A DNA stretch of 27,731 nt from CAYGWP01 sp964353455 (GCA_964353455.1 CAYGWP010000297.1:1-27731), one strand, 5' to 3'. Shown: positions 1-6,887, counted from the first letter of the stretch. Made by a program: numbers and translations. The notes: a model not told the origin generated them from the letters alone.

Positions 1-5
1 GTCAT
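1..5 (-). CDS. Possible start of the next gene, cut by the window edge
   Basis: On the minus strand an ATG (positions 5-3) lies one base after the TAG stop of the binding-protein gene. A gene coupled to a sugar-binding lipoprotein would typically be the ATPase or permease of the same ABC transporter. Only five bases are visible, so this is a positional guess with no protein evidence. Confidence 0.25.
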
Positions 6-6
6 C

Positions 7-990
7 CTATTCCAGCGGCGGATGCACGAGTTTCTGGACCTCGGGCTCCGAAATGTTTTCCGGGGTCACCAGGACCACGCCGGTGTCGATCCGCTTGGGC
101 ACTTTCTCGCCGCGGATGTGGGCGACGATCGTCCTGACGCCCTCGTAACCCATCTTGTACGGGTTCTGGACCACGAGGCCGCTGATCTCGCCCTTCTCGA
201 GCGCCTCGACCAGCCGGTCCGACGCATCAAAGCCGACGTATTTGATTTTGCCCGCCCGGTTTGCCCCGCGCAGGGCCTGGAGCATTCCGTACGCGCTCGA
301 TTCGTTCGGGCAGAAAATCCCATCGACCTGCCCCTCACCATACTTCGTCAGGAGCGTCTGCGACGCCGTCATGGCCGACTCGACCGTCGCACCCGCATAT
401 TGATCGCTCGATATGACCTGGACCTTCGGATGCTTTGCGATCTCGTCCATGAACCCCTTCTCGCGGTTCTCGGTCGATGCGCTGCCCACCTGGTACCGCA
501 GCAGGATGGCCTTGCCGCCCCGCTCGCCCAGGAGTTCCGCCAGCCGCCGGGCGCCCAGCACGCCGCCCTTATAGTTGTTGGTGGCCACGAAACTGACGTA
601 CGCCGTCGGGTCGGCCAGGTCCGAGTCGATGATGACCACCGGAATTCCCGCCGCGCCCGCCGCCTTCACGGGCGCGATGAGGGCCTTGTCATCGAGCGGG
701 GCAAGGACGATGCCGTCCATCCGCCGCTGGATGAACGTCTCCACCAGGTCGATCTGCGCCCGCCGGTCGTCCTCCACCACGGGGCCTTGCCAGTCGATCT
801 GTACGCCCTTGAGTTCCTTTTCGGCCGCCTTCGCCCCCGCGTGGATCGACTTCCAGAAGACATGCATCGTCCCCTTGGGGATGACCGCTATCTTGAGCGT
901 CTTCTGCTGGCTCGGCAGCCTGCCGGAGCAGCCTGCCATGATGAGTCCCGCCAGGCCCGCAATGATGATGGCCGCAAGTGCGTGTCGCAT
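7..990 (-). CDS. Periplasmic sugar-binding lipoprotein of an ABC transporter (RbsB-like, Peripla_BP_4 type)
   Basis: A 327-residue protein. The N-terminus is a lipoprotein signal: basic start, hydrophobic stretch, and a lipobox ending in Cys21 (LIMAGC). The mature part has the type 1 periplasmic binding protein pattern: a first strand IAVIPKG near residue 35, DGIVLAPLD, GIPVVIIDSD, and later a GIFCPNESSAYGMLQAL helix and KYVGFDAS. This family binds ribose-like or other sugars and delivers them to a membrane permease. The start is supported by a purine-rich AGAGGAGAGG stretch upstream of the ATG. A promoter-like TTGACG/TAAGAT pair lies upstream at 1051-1080. The ligand cannot be told from sequence. 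The other transporter genes would lie outside the window, downstream on the minus strand. Confidence 0.9.
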   Translation of the reverse strand: MRHALAAIIIAGLAGLIMAGCSGRLPSQQKTLKIAVIPKGTMHVFWKSIHAGAKAAEKELKGVQIDWQGPVVEDDRRAQIDLVETFIQRRMDGIVLAPLDDKALIAPVKAAGAAGIPVVIIDSDLADPTAYVSFVATNNYKGGVLGARRLAELLGERGGKAILLRYQVGSASTENREKGFMDEIAKHPKVQVISSDQYAGATVESAMTASQTLLTKYGEGQVDGIFCPNESSAYGMLQALRGANRAGKIKYVGFDASDRLVEALEKGEISGLVVQNPYKMGYEGVRTIVAHIRGEKVPKRIDTGVVLVTPENISEPEVQKLVHPPLE

Positions 991-1050
991 CGAAAGCCTC
1001 TCCTCTTGAAGGGTCGCCGCAGGCGCCCCCTTGGCGCCCGAGCGGGGGCC

Positions 1051-1080
1051 ATCTTACGCCACGCCCCGCCGGACCGTCAA
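1051..1080 (-). promoter_or_regulatory. Sigma70-like promoter for the sugar-binding lipoprotein gene
   Basis: Read on the minus strand: TTGACG (1080-1075), 18-nt spacer, TAAGAT (1056-1051), about 60 nt upstream of the ATG at 990. Motif match only. Confidence 0.5.
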
Positions 1081-1100
1081 CAAAGAAGCCGCGCCACATG

Positions 1101-1129
1101 TTGTGCGCGCGGCCTGCCAGTCGTACAAT
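1101..1129 (+). promoter_or_regulatory. Sigma70-like promoter for the deacetylase gene
   Basis: TTGTGC (1101-1106), 17-nt spacer, TACAAT (1124-1129). The downstream leader, starting inside the -10 box, is the sequence duplicated at 1303-1352. The palindromic insert therefore lies between this promoter and the ribosome binding site of the gene at 1365, lengthening the 5' leader to more than 200 nt. Confidence 0.55.
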
Positions 1130-1352
1130 CTCCGCAAGGTTCACCGTTGGCCCACCGTGCCTGGGGCCGCAAGCGCGCCACTTAGCGCGGCGGGTCTCCC
1201 GACCCGCCGCGCAAACCGCGTTTTCGATCGCGCGAGCGCGGCTTCGTCGCGCGGTGGGTCGGGAGACCCACCGCGCAAAGGCCTAGGTGGCGCTGTAGTG
1301 GTAATCTCCGCAAGGTTCACAGTTGGCCCACCGTGCCTGGGGCCGCAAGCGC
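1127..1352 (+). repeat. Palindromic insert between 50-bp direct duplications
   Basis: Positions 1127-1176 and 1303-1352 are the same 50-bp sequence with one difference (C at 1145, A at 1321). Between them lie 126 bp holding two palindromes of one family: 1185-1212 (12-bp arms GCGCGGCGGGTC, loop TCCC) and 1249-1276 (12-bp arms GCGCGGTGGGTC, loop GGGA). The second 50-bp copy runs straight into the AAGGAG ribosome binding site of the deacetylase gene. The ancestral arrangement was therefore probably promoter, one leader copy, RBS, with the insert adding 176 bp including the duplication. Confidence 0.85.
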
Positions 1353-1364
1353 AAGGAGAAACCC

Positions 1365-2405
1365 ATGTCGGACCTGCGAACGATTCCGGCGATGATGTCC
1401 GCCGCCTGCCTGGCCGCCGCCGCGCTTGCCTTCGCCGCCAGCGCCTGGGCCGACCAGCAGGCCCCCGGCGCAACACGCATCGCTCGATGGAAGGACGACA
1501 AGAAGGCCGCCTTCCTCCTCATGTTCGACGACAGCGCACCCTCGCAAGTCAAGAACGTCCTCCCGGAACTCGTCAAGCGCGGCCTCATCGGCACCTTCTA
1601 CGTCAACCCCGGCAAGGGCGAGTGGAAGGTCTTCAAGGATGCCTGGGAAAAGGAATTCCCCGCCGCAGGCATGGAGTACGGCAACCACACCTGGACGCAC
1701 AAGGGCGCACGCGACGTGGCCAACCTCGAAGAGGAACTCGTCCAGTCCAACGAGATGATCATGCGCCTCTTCCCCGGCAAATCGCCGCGACTTATCTCGT
1801 TCGGGCGGCCGGGCGTCCCGAAAGAGGCGTGGAACATCACACCGGAGCAACTGGCGCAGGCCCTCGTCAAGCACCATCTCATCGAGCGGCCGACGTTCGA
1901 CGGACACGGCGGCGCCATCCACGCCAAGACCGCCGACGACATGATGCGCCTCGTCGATAGGGCCATCGCCGCCGGCGGCGCGGAATACATCATCTACCAC
2001 GGCGTCGGCGGTGACTGGATAAGCGTCCCTGCCGCCGCCTTCACCGAATTTCTCGACCGCCTTGCCGCCAAGCGCGACCAGGTGTGGGTCGCCGGACATA
2101 TCTCGGCCCATAAATACGAGACCGAGCGGGCAAGCGCCGAAGTCAAGACCGTCGAGGCCACCGACCGCATCATCCGCCTGGAACTCGCGTCGAAGGCCGA
2201 CCCGAAATTCTACGACTTCCCCCTCACCCTCATCACCCAGGTCCCCGCCGCGTGGAAAGTATGCGAGATCACCCAGGGCCCCGGCAAGGCCACCGCCCCC
2301 GTCGCCCCAACAACGGGGTCCAACGCAACAAGGACCGGCGGCGCGGTCCGGTACGACGCCCTGCCCAGCGCCGAGCCGATCGTCATTCGCCCGGCAGCGC
2401 ATTAG
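1365..2405 (+). CDS. Exported polysaccharide deacetylase-like protein (NodB homology domain)
   Basis: 346 residues from the ATG that follows AAGGAG with good spacing; an in-frame start at 1323 lies inside the duplicated leader and is rejected. Residues 1-29 form a signal peptide (Ala-rich, cut near SAWA). The NodB fold is indicated by MFDDSAP (Asp55/Asp56, equivalent to the TFDDG metal/catalytic motif) and NHTWTH (His108 and His112, the HTxxH metal site), then SFGRPGVP in the arginine-motif region. Such enzymes remove N- or O-acetyl groups from polysaccharides outside the cytoplasm. The usual Gly after FDD is Ser here and the C-terminal third (from about residue 245) is not recognised, so the substrate is uncertain. 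Its leader carries the palindromic insert at 1177-1302. Confidence 0.85.
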   Translation: MSDLRTIPAMMSAACLAAAALAFAASAWADQQAPGATRIARWKDDKKAAFLLMFDDSAPSQVKNVLPELVKRGLIGTFYVNPGKGEWKVFKDAWEKEFPAAGMEYGNHTWTHKGARDVANLEEELVQSNEMIMRLFPGKSPRLISFGRPGVPKEAWNITPEQLAQALVKHHLIERPTFDGHGGAIHAKTADDMMRLVDRAIAAGGAEYIIYHGVGGDWISVPAAAFTEFLDRLAAKRDQVWVAGHISAHKYETERASAEVKTVEATDRIIRLELASKADPKFYDFPLTLITQVPAAWKVCEITQGPGKATAPVAPTTGSNATRTGGAVRYDALPSAEPIVIRPAAH

Positions 2406-2713
2406 CGCCGGCCAATGGCCTGTGGATAAGGGGACTCTCCTTTTTCCCCTGTGGGAGAGGGTAGGGGCCTGCCACGCCGTAGCCTTGGCGAAGGCGGGTG
2501 AGGCGGACCGTCGGCCGCGCAACCGGCTCGTCGGGCATTTCTGCCGGCCGCCGTGGAGGCGCGAAGCCGCGGAGGAAGACAAACAGGATTTGCCTTTGCC
2601 GTTTCTCGCCAGGTCCCCTTTTTTTATCCGCGTAATCTGCGCAATCCCTGGCCCGCCATAGCCTCCGGCGACGGCGGCTGCGGATTCCGCCGTCGCCGTT
2701 CCGTGCATTTCCG
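2406..2713. repeat. Non-coding stretch with REP-like hairpins
   Basis: No gene seen. A CTCTCC...GGAGAG hairpin (2435-2459) resembles the CCCTCTCCC/GGGAGAGGG repeat found inside the restriction gene at 15731-15867. A strong hairpin at 2666-2698 has 12-bp arms (core GGCGACGGCGG) and a 9-nt loop. It has no T-run and is not a clear terminator. Confidence 0.5.
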
Positions 2714-2742
2714 TTGACCCCCGCCCCGCTCCGACGTATGTT
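2714..2742 (+). promoter_or_regulatory. Orphan sigma70-like promoter, near-twin of the one at 6678-6706
   Basis: TTGACC (2714-2719), 17-nt spacer, TATGTT (2737-2742). Bases 2713-2739 match 6677-6703 at 25 of 27 positions. No gene is recognisable downstream before the tRNA scar at 3297, so whatever it drove may have been displaced. Confidence 0.4.
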
Positions 2743-3264
2743 TGCGCTTGTCTCGCGTCACGCCGCCGGCAAACCGCCGGCGCATCCCCCTCGGCGCGCT
2801 GCCGGCCATCCCGTATGAAATTGTCTCGCAATGAGAACACGCATGGAGCATCCGTTGATTGACTGCGGAAAATTACGGCTGCCGAGAACGTCTCGCGGTT
2901 TCAGGGGCCAACCGGAGTGGATGAGTATCAACTGATGGTCCGTCCTGCGGTGCCGGTAGCCAACGTTGCGATCCCAAAGAGCGGGCGCCCGGAAACTATA
3001 GTAACTCCCAAAAGTAGCATGAACCCCTTCTCTCAAACATTCGCGGCTGCGCCGGCAATTGAATCACACCCACCGTGAGGCCGTCCTTTCTGGCTGGAAA
3101 GACGCAATCGCATCGGTGTAGAGCGGGGCAGACAAGGGGCGTAAGTGCTTGCAGGATAAGACGGACAGAATACTCGGAAGGGCCTGTGTCCAACGGATAG
3201 ACGGCGCGCTCCCGGCGTGCACGGCGAACGCAGCAGCCTACGACGCATGGCGATATAAATAGAG
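2743..3264. other. Stretch without a recognisable gene, falling in GC content
   Basis: No ORF here has a family signature or a convincing start. Base composition drops from about 2850 onward relative to the flanks. An ORF at 2758-3036 (minus) lacks a ribosome binding site and is not called. Confidence 0.4.
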
Positions 3265-3286
3265 CGACCGTCCCGGAGGACGGTCG
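3265..3286 (-). terminator. Terminator of the truncated tRNA gene
   Basis: A perfect 9-bp stem (CGACCGTCC / GGACGGTCG) with loop CGGA. On the minus strand it lies 11 nt after the CCA end of the tRNA fragment and is followed by a T-rich CTCTATTTATAT tail. It looks like the original terminator of the tRNA gene. Confidence 0.65.
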
Positions 3287-3296
3287 TATGTATATA

Positions 3297-3342
3297 TGGT
3301 AGCGGGGGCAGCATTTGAACCTGCGACCTTAGGGTTATGAGC
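3297..3342 (-). pseudogene. 3' half of a tRNA gene (CAU anticodon), integration-site scar
   Basis: Read on the minus strand: anticodon loop CTCATAA (anticodon CAT at 3339-3337), then anticodon stem 3' side, variable loop, T arm GGTTCAAAT, acceptor 3' strand CCCCGCT, A and CCA. The 5' half is absent: upstream of the anticodon loop the sequence cannot pair with the remaining stem and there is no D arm. In the T stem the pair 53-61 is G-G instead of the near-invariant G-C. Retained 3' tRNA halves with their own terminator are the usual trace of site-specific integration by a tyrosine recombinase. It could be an initiator Met, elongator Met or Ile2 tRNA; the CCGC-ACCA end looks most like the initiator. 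Confidence 0.75.
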
Positions 3343-3457
3343 GGCAAACCCGAGTTTTCGCAAACCATTCAACGAGCGGAACTTACAGCATTTGCTGGCG
3401 TTTACGCAACGTCAGCCACCTTCCATATAGTCCATTTCGACCATGTTGTCAAGTTCG

Positions 3458-3478
3458 TACTGTACAGAATACTGTACA
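3458..3478. promoter_or_regulatory. Operator-like palindrome and direct repeat
   Basis: TGTACAG (3461-3467), AATA, CTGTACA (3472-3478) is a perfect inverted repeat. The same bases also form a direct repeat of TACTGTACA at 3458-3466 and 3470-3478 with a 12-bp period. It lies in the low-GC patch 80 bp downstream of the 3557-3814 gene. A dimeric regulator site or a recombination-associated site is possible; no regulator is identified. Confidence 0.35.
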
Positions 3479-3556
3479 AGCGGACCTTCGGGGTGAGACA
3501 GCAAAGATGGCGAAAACGCCGTGGGTATCGTCAGGCGACCGCGCGGTACCCGAAAC

Positions 3557-3814
3557 CTACCAGCTTTCGCCGTACGCGAAAAAGCGAAACACCTTGTCCG
3601 CGAAGTCTTTGAAAAGAAACGATAAACCGAACAGAACGCCAGTCCCAGCGATAATAACCAGCGACGACCAAGCAGCGTAATCATCGATTATAGAGGGTCG
3701 TGTCGGATCGGATTCGGAAAAACCGGCTTGAGCGGCGATATAAACGGTCATAACCAGATTCGCCAGCAGGAAAACGCAGCCAACCAACAGAATCCCTTTT
3801 TGAGGTCCGTTCAT
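3557..3814 (-). CDS. Small membrane protein of unknown function, two transmembrane helices
   Basis: 85 residues from the ATG at 3814, chosen because GGGGGAGGAGAG sits just upstream; an in-frame ATG at 3838 lies before that site. Two hydrophobic helices are visible: about residues 7-28 (ILLVGCVFLLANLVMTVYIAAQ region) and about 47-68 (WSSLVIIAGTGVLFGLSFLF). They are separated by a polar, acidic loop and followed by a short aromatic tail. No family is recognised. It lies in the lower-GC patch next to the tRNA scar, so it is probably acquired DNA. It is the only convincing gene between 2406 and 4690. Confidence 0.6.
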   Translation of the reverse strand: MNGPQKGILLVGCVFLLANLVMTVYIAAQAGFSESDPTRPSIIDDYAAWSSLVIIAGTGVLFGLSFLFKDFADKVFRFFAYGESW

Positions 3815-3879
3815 GACTCTCCTCCCCCTTACGATCACGGCGCTTTACTGTTGATTACCCTTCGGCGGTATCATGCCAT

Positions 3880-3908
3880 GGTTTATCGTGACGTCGTGTG
3901 AGGGTCAA
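3880..3908 (-). promoter_or_regulatory. Possible promoter for the small membrane protein
   Basis: On the minus strand: TTGACC (3908-3903), 17-nt spacer, TAAACC (3885-3880), about 65 nt upstream of the ATG at 3814. Weak -10 match. Confidence 0.3.
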
Positions 3909-4103
3909 CATAAAACCCTCTACGATAGGCGCAGCGGCCGAATGGATAATCTGTTGGTCGGGCTGGGTCTATGGGGACCGAATGAGGGCAAGAAAACGCC
4001 GTGGGCATCGCCAGCGACCGGGGCCGCAAGGCGGCGGGCCGTATCGCCGCCCGCGGCGACCCGTCGGTTCGGTTGGCCGCAATGTGCGCGGCACGGTCCT
4101 TCC

Positions 4104-4317
4104 GCCCCTCTGGGGCTGTGAAGAAAGGAAGAGGAGGGAGGGGGCGGGGCTTCGCTTTTCTCCCACGGGTTGCGCGACGCCGAAAGCGGCGTCGCTCCAC
4201 CCGCGGCTACATTCCGTCGCCCCGTTGGGGCGGCAAGAAAGAGGAAGGAAGAGGCGGCGGGGCATCGCATTCCCGGGGCGGTGCCCCAGGCTGTTACGTT
4301 CGAGCCCTTCAGGCTCG
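4104..4317. repeat. Array of five compact hairpins (REP-like)
   Basis: Five perfect short inverted repeats in 214 bp: GCCCC-TCT-GGGGC (4104-4116); 9-bp arms GCGACGCCG with loop AAAG (4174-4195); CGCCCC-GTT-GGGGCG (4218-4232); GGGGC-GGT-GCCCC (4275-4287); CGAGCC-CTTCA-GGCTCG (4301-4317). Purine-rich GAAGAAAGGAAGAG-type tracts lie between them. There is no gene here. A sixth palindrome, ACCACAA-CATA-TTGTGGT, follows at 4340-4357. Confidence 0.6.
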
Positions 4318-4469
4318 GCCACTACATATAGTGCCCCCCACCACAACATATTGTGGTCCGGCGGCGGGCTGCCGGGAGGTGCTTCAGGACACGTCGGCTG
4401 GTGCTAAAATGGCATGCAATTGCGCATCGTTTGGCGTAAGAATGCACTCAGTTTCGCGAAGAATCGATC

Positions 4470-4509
4470 AAGTTGCAGCAAGTTTCACAAAGTTTCGACA
4501 AGTTTCGCA
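4470..4509 (+). repeat. Four tandem 10-bp units (AAGTTTCRMA)
   Basis: Units AAGTTGCAGC, AAGTTTCACA, AAGTTTCGAC and AAGTTTCGCA follow one another without gaps. The decamer period is close to one helical turn. No gene is present. Confidence 0.65.
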
Positions 4510-4512
4510 GGT

Positions 4513-4615
4513 GCACAGCCGAGGGCGGCTGTGCCACAGGCGACCCAAGACCGCCAAGAGCGCCAATTCCCGGGGGTTGGCGCTCTTGGCGTTCTTGGCG
4601 TTCTTGGCGTTCTTG
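4513..4615. repeat. Two hairpins and tandem TTCTTGGCG nonamers
   Basis: Hairpin 1: GCACAGCC (4513-4520), 6-nt loop, GGCTGTGC (4527-4534). Hairpin 2: perfect 15-bp arms, 4552-4566 and 4577-4591, loop of 10 nt. The right arm of hairpin 2 continues into tandem nonamers: CTCTTGGCG (4583-4591), TTCTTGGCG (4592-4600), TTCTTGGCG (4601-4609) and a partial unit. It lies 100 bp past the cysC stop on that strand and might end the transcript, but no U-run follows. Confidence 0.65.
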
Positions 4616-4690
4616 AATCCGACCAATGGCGGACAGGCTGCGGGCATACCACCCATTGGGGGATTACGCCAGATACAGATCGCCCATTCG

Positions 4691-5239
4691 TCACGACGAT
4701 TTCGGCACGAGCCGCTGCCTCTCCAGGTACGCGAGGATCTGGGCGGCAGACTGCTCGGGGGATTCGTCGCAGGTATGGATGACGAGTTCGGCGGCGGGGG
4801 GGGGCTCGTATGGGTCATCGACGCCCGTGAATCCCTTGATCTGGCCGGCCATCGCCTTCTTGTAGAGGCCCTTGACATCGCGGCGGACGCATTCCTGGAA
4901 TGGGGTATCCATGAAGATTTCGATGAAGCGGCCGCCATCGCCTTCCACCTGGCGTCGGACGGCATCGCGGATGCCGGCGTAGGGGCTGATACAGGCGCAG
5001 CAGGCGGCCAGGCCGTTTCGGGCGAGCAGGTTGGCGACGAATCCCACGCGCAGGATGTTGGTGTCGCGGTCCTCCTTCGAGAACCCGAGGCCCTTCGAGA
5101 GGTTGGTGCGGACGACGTCGCCATCGAGGACTTCGATCTTGACCTTGCGGCGGCGGAGGTCGGCCACCACGATCTCCGCAACGGTCGTCTTTCCGGAGCC
5201 GGAAAGGCCGGTGAACCACAATACGAAGCCCTGAGCCAT
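4691..5239 (-). CDS. cysC: Adenylyl-sulfate (APS) kinase
   Basis: 182 residues from the ATG at 5239, chosen because GGAGG lies 6 nt upstream; the ATG at 5257 precedes that site. The enzyme phosphorylates APS to PAPS with ATP in the cytosol. Visible motifs: Walker A GLSGSGKTT (residues 11-19), LDGDVVR, the lid region LGFSKEDRDTNILRVGFVA, ISPYAGIRDAVR, and the KGLYKKAMAGQIKGFTGVDDPYEPP block that binds APS. Length is normal for a stand-alone CysC. It lies 96 nt downstream of sat on the same strand, so the two form a sulfate activation unit. A GCCGCGC-AA-GCGCGGC hairpin (5286-5301) sits in the gap. PAPS could serve assimilation or sulfation of exported glycans. Confidence 0.95.
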   Translation of the reverse strand: MAQGFVLWFTGLSGSGKTTVAEIVVADLRRRKVKIEVLDGDVVRTNLSKGLGFSKEDRDTNILRVGFVANLLARNGLAACCACISPYAGIRDAVRRQVEGDGGRFIEIFMDTPFQECVRRDVKGLYKKAMAGQIKGFTGVDDPYEPPPAAELVIHTCDESPEQSAAQILAYLERQRLVPKSS

Positions 5240-5285
5240 TGCTGCCTCCGAACACAAAGTTCAAGGTTCAAAGCTCAAAGCCAGC

Positions 5286-5301
5286 GCCGCGCAAGCGCGG
5301 C
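5286..5301. repeat. Small hairpin between sat and cysC
   Basis: GCCGCGC and GCGCGGC with an AA loop, flanked by repeated TTCAAGG/TTCAAAG/CTCAAAG words (about 5261-5280). It could attenuate or stabilise the sat-cysC mRNA; nothing more is visible. Confidence 0.35.
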
Positions 5302-5335
5302 GGCTAACTATAAGGTTACTCAGGCACATAGGCAC

Positions 5336-6520
5336 TCAGTCACTCTTCTTCCGTGCCGCCTCGATGAGGATGGCGGCGACTTCGGGCCGGGTGACCTCGG
5401 GCGGGGGCGCCTTTCCCTCGGCCAGGAGGCTGCGGACCTTCGTACCCGAGAAGATCACGCGGTCGGCATCGCCGTGCGGACAGGTCTTGTAACTGGCCAT
5501 GCCCTCGCAGCGGTTGCACCAGAAGGTGTTCTCGAACATCATGGGCGTAATGCCGATCTTGTCGGCGTCGAACTCGTCGAAGATCTTCTGGGCATCGTAC
5601 GTGCCGTAGTAGTTGCCGACGCCGGCGTGGTCCCGGCCCACGATGAAGTGGGTGCAGCCGTAGTTTTTCCGCATAATTGCGTGGAAAATGGCCTCGCGCG
5701 GCCCGGCGTATCGCATGGAGGCCGGCAGGACCGACAGCAGCACCCGCTCCTTGGGGTAGTAGTTGGCCAGCAGCACCTCGTAGGTCCTCATGCGGACATC
5801 GGCCGGAATGTCGCCCGGGGCGGTCTCGCCCACCAGCGGATGGAGGAGGATGCCGTCGCACACCTCCAGGGCAACCTTCTGGAGGTACTCGTGGGCCCGA
5901 TGGACGGGGTTGCGCGTCTGGAATGCCGCAACCCGTCGCCAGCCGCGCTTGTCGAATTCCGTGCGGACCTGCCGCGGCGTCAGGCGATACTGGAGCATCT
6001 CATCGTGCGACGGCAGCGAGAGGACCTCGACCGGGCCGCCCAGGCAGACCTCCCCCTGCTTCATCACGAGGGCCACGCCGGGATGCTTCTCATCGGAGGT
6101 GCGATAGACCTCGCGGGCCTCGCGGGCCCGGTCGTGCTCGTACTTGTCTTCCAGGTGGAGGATGCCGAGGGTTTCGTTCCACTCCGGGTCGAACAGGGCC
6201 GCCTGGCCGCCGATCTTGAGGTTCGCCGCCTGCTCCTTCGACACGCTGAGGGTTACGGGAATCGTCCACGGCAGGCCCGATGGCAGATGCATGGTATCGA
6301 CGACATCGTCGAACTCGCCCCGCATCATGAACCCCGCCAGCGGGCTGAAAACGCCCACCGCCAGCGATTCCAGGTCGCACCGCTCGCGGCGCTTCAGTTC
6401 AACGCGCGGCAGGCCGACGGCCCGCGCGGCAGCATCCTTGGATTCCGCATCGCCCAACAGCCGGTTGACCAGCACCCCGCCGTGCGGGGCGATCGGCCCC
6501 GGAACCTTCTTCTCTGCCAT
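5336..6520 (-). CDS. sat: Sulfate adenylyltransferase (ATP sulfurylase), monofunctional Sat type
   Basis: 394 residues. The start at 6520 follows AAGGAG by 7 nt; the frame is open upstream to 6784 but without family similarity. The enzyme converts sulfate and ATP to APS and pyrophosphate. Key motifs: QTRNPVHRAHEYL (201-213; nucleotide-binding His207 and His210), GRDHAGVG (295-302), and a Cys cluster WCNRCEG...KTCPHGD (Cys335, Cys338, Cys347) typical of the bacterial/archaeal Sat with a bound metal. The FSGTKVRSLLAEGK C-terminal block is also standard. It is followed by cysC. Its promoter is at 6598-6625, divergent from the MttB-family gene. Confidence 0.96.
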   Translation of the reverse strand: MAEKKVPGPIAPHGGVLVNRLLGDAESKDAAARAVGLPRVELKRRERCDLESLAVGVFSPLAGFMMRGEFDDVVDTMHLPSGLPWTIPVTLSVSKEQAANLKIGGQAALFDPEWNETLGILHLEDKYEHDRAREAREVYRTSDEKHPGVALVMKQGEVCLGGPVEVLSLPSHDEMLQYRLTPRQVRTEFDKRGWRRVAAFQTRNPVHRAHEYLQKVALEVCDGILLHPLVGETAPGDIPADVRMRTYEVLLANYYPKERVLLSVLPASMRYAGPREAIFHAIMRKNYGCTHFIVGRDHAGVGNYYGTYDAQKIFDEFDADKIGITPMMFENTFWCNRCEGMASYKTCPHGDADRVIFSGTKVRSLLAEGKAPPPEVTRPEVAAILIEAARKKSD

Positions 6521-6597
6521 CGTGCGACTCCTTGGCCTGCCGCCCGGTATTCGCCCGGATTCCCCAAGGGGATGCACTTCCTGCCAAGTGCGGTAGT

Positions 6598-6625
6598 AGG
6601 GTAGCGGAAACCGCCCGACTTTCAA
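6598..6625 (-). promoter_or_regulatory. Promoter for sat-cysC
   Basis: Minus strand: TTGAAA (6625-6620), 16-nt spacer, TACCCT (6603-6598), about 80 nt upstream of the sat ATG. Confidence 0.5.
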
Positions 6626-6677
6626 GGGCAAAACCCGCCACGCCTGGGAAGTGTCCCAGATGGTCCCCCGATTTCGG

Positions 6678-6706
6678 TTGACCCCCGCCCCCCGCCGACG
6701 TATTCT
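6678..6706 (+). promoter_or_regulatory. Promoter upstream of the MttB-family gene
   Basis: TTGACC (6678-6683), 17-nt spacer, TATTCT (6701-6706). The predicted leader is about 210 nt and contains a mini-ORF (6766-6789), a TTAAC repeat (6783-6803) and a palindrome (6856-6887). Confidence 0.55.
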
Positions 6707-6782
6707 GACTCGGGTCAGGGGATTCCTGAGCGTGGCACGAGACGCCGACCCTGCAAGGGAAAACAATGGGCATGATGTCCCC

Positions 6783-6803
6783 AAGTTAACCCCAGATTAA
6801 CTT
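6783..6803. promoter_or_regulatory. Inverted repeat AAGTTAA-N7-TTAACTT in the MttB-family leader
   Basis: Perfect 7-bp arms, which also read as TTAAC direct repeats 11 bp apart. It lies between the promoter at 6678 and the gene at 6926, where an operator would sit. No regulator is known. Confidence 0.3.
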
Positions 6804-6855
6804 CTTCGAGTAGTGTTGCCTGTTGGCCTTAGGACAAGCCTTTTCGCCTCGCTTC

Positions 6856-6887
6856 GTGCGCGGCGGGTCTCCGGACCTGCCGCGCAC
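6856..6887. repeat. REP-like palindrome, GCGGCGGGTC family
   Basis: 14-bp arms (GTGCGCGGCGGGTC against its complement with one mismatch) and loop TCCG. Same family as 1185-1212, 1249-1276, 9171-9196, 9231-9258, 10772-10799 and 22828-22855. It lies 39 nt before the MttB-family ATG. Confidence 0.75.

Noticed and set aside
3033..3368. Small minus-strand ORF (LITLRSQVQMLPPLP type) over the tRNA half
   Set aside because: This is the familiar false translation of a tRNA 3' end beside an attachment site.
3557..3838. Upstream start (3838) for the small membrane protein
   Set aside because: The strong GGAGGAG site lies between 3838 and 3814, so the ATG at 3814 is used.
4583..4615. Tandem nonamers as a CRISPR fragment
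   Set aside because: Units are 9 bp without spacers and there are no cas genes.
4001..6604. Very long plus-strand open frame (about 867 codons) across the hairpin array, cysC and sat
   Set aside because: It is antisense to two clear enzymes, its translation has no family pattern, and it begins in repeat DNA. Long antisense frames are expected in high-GC DNA.
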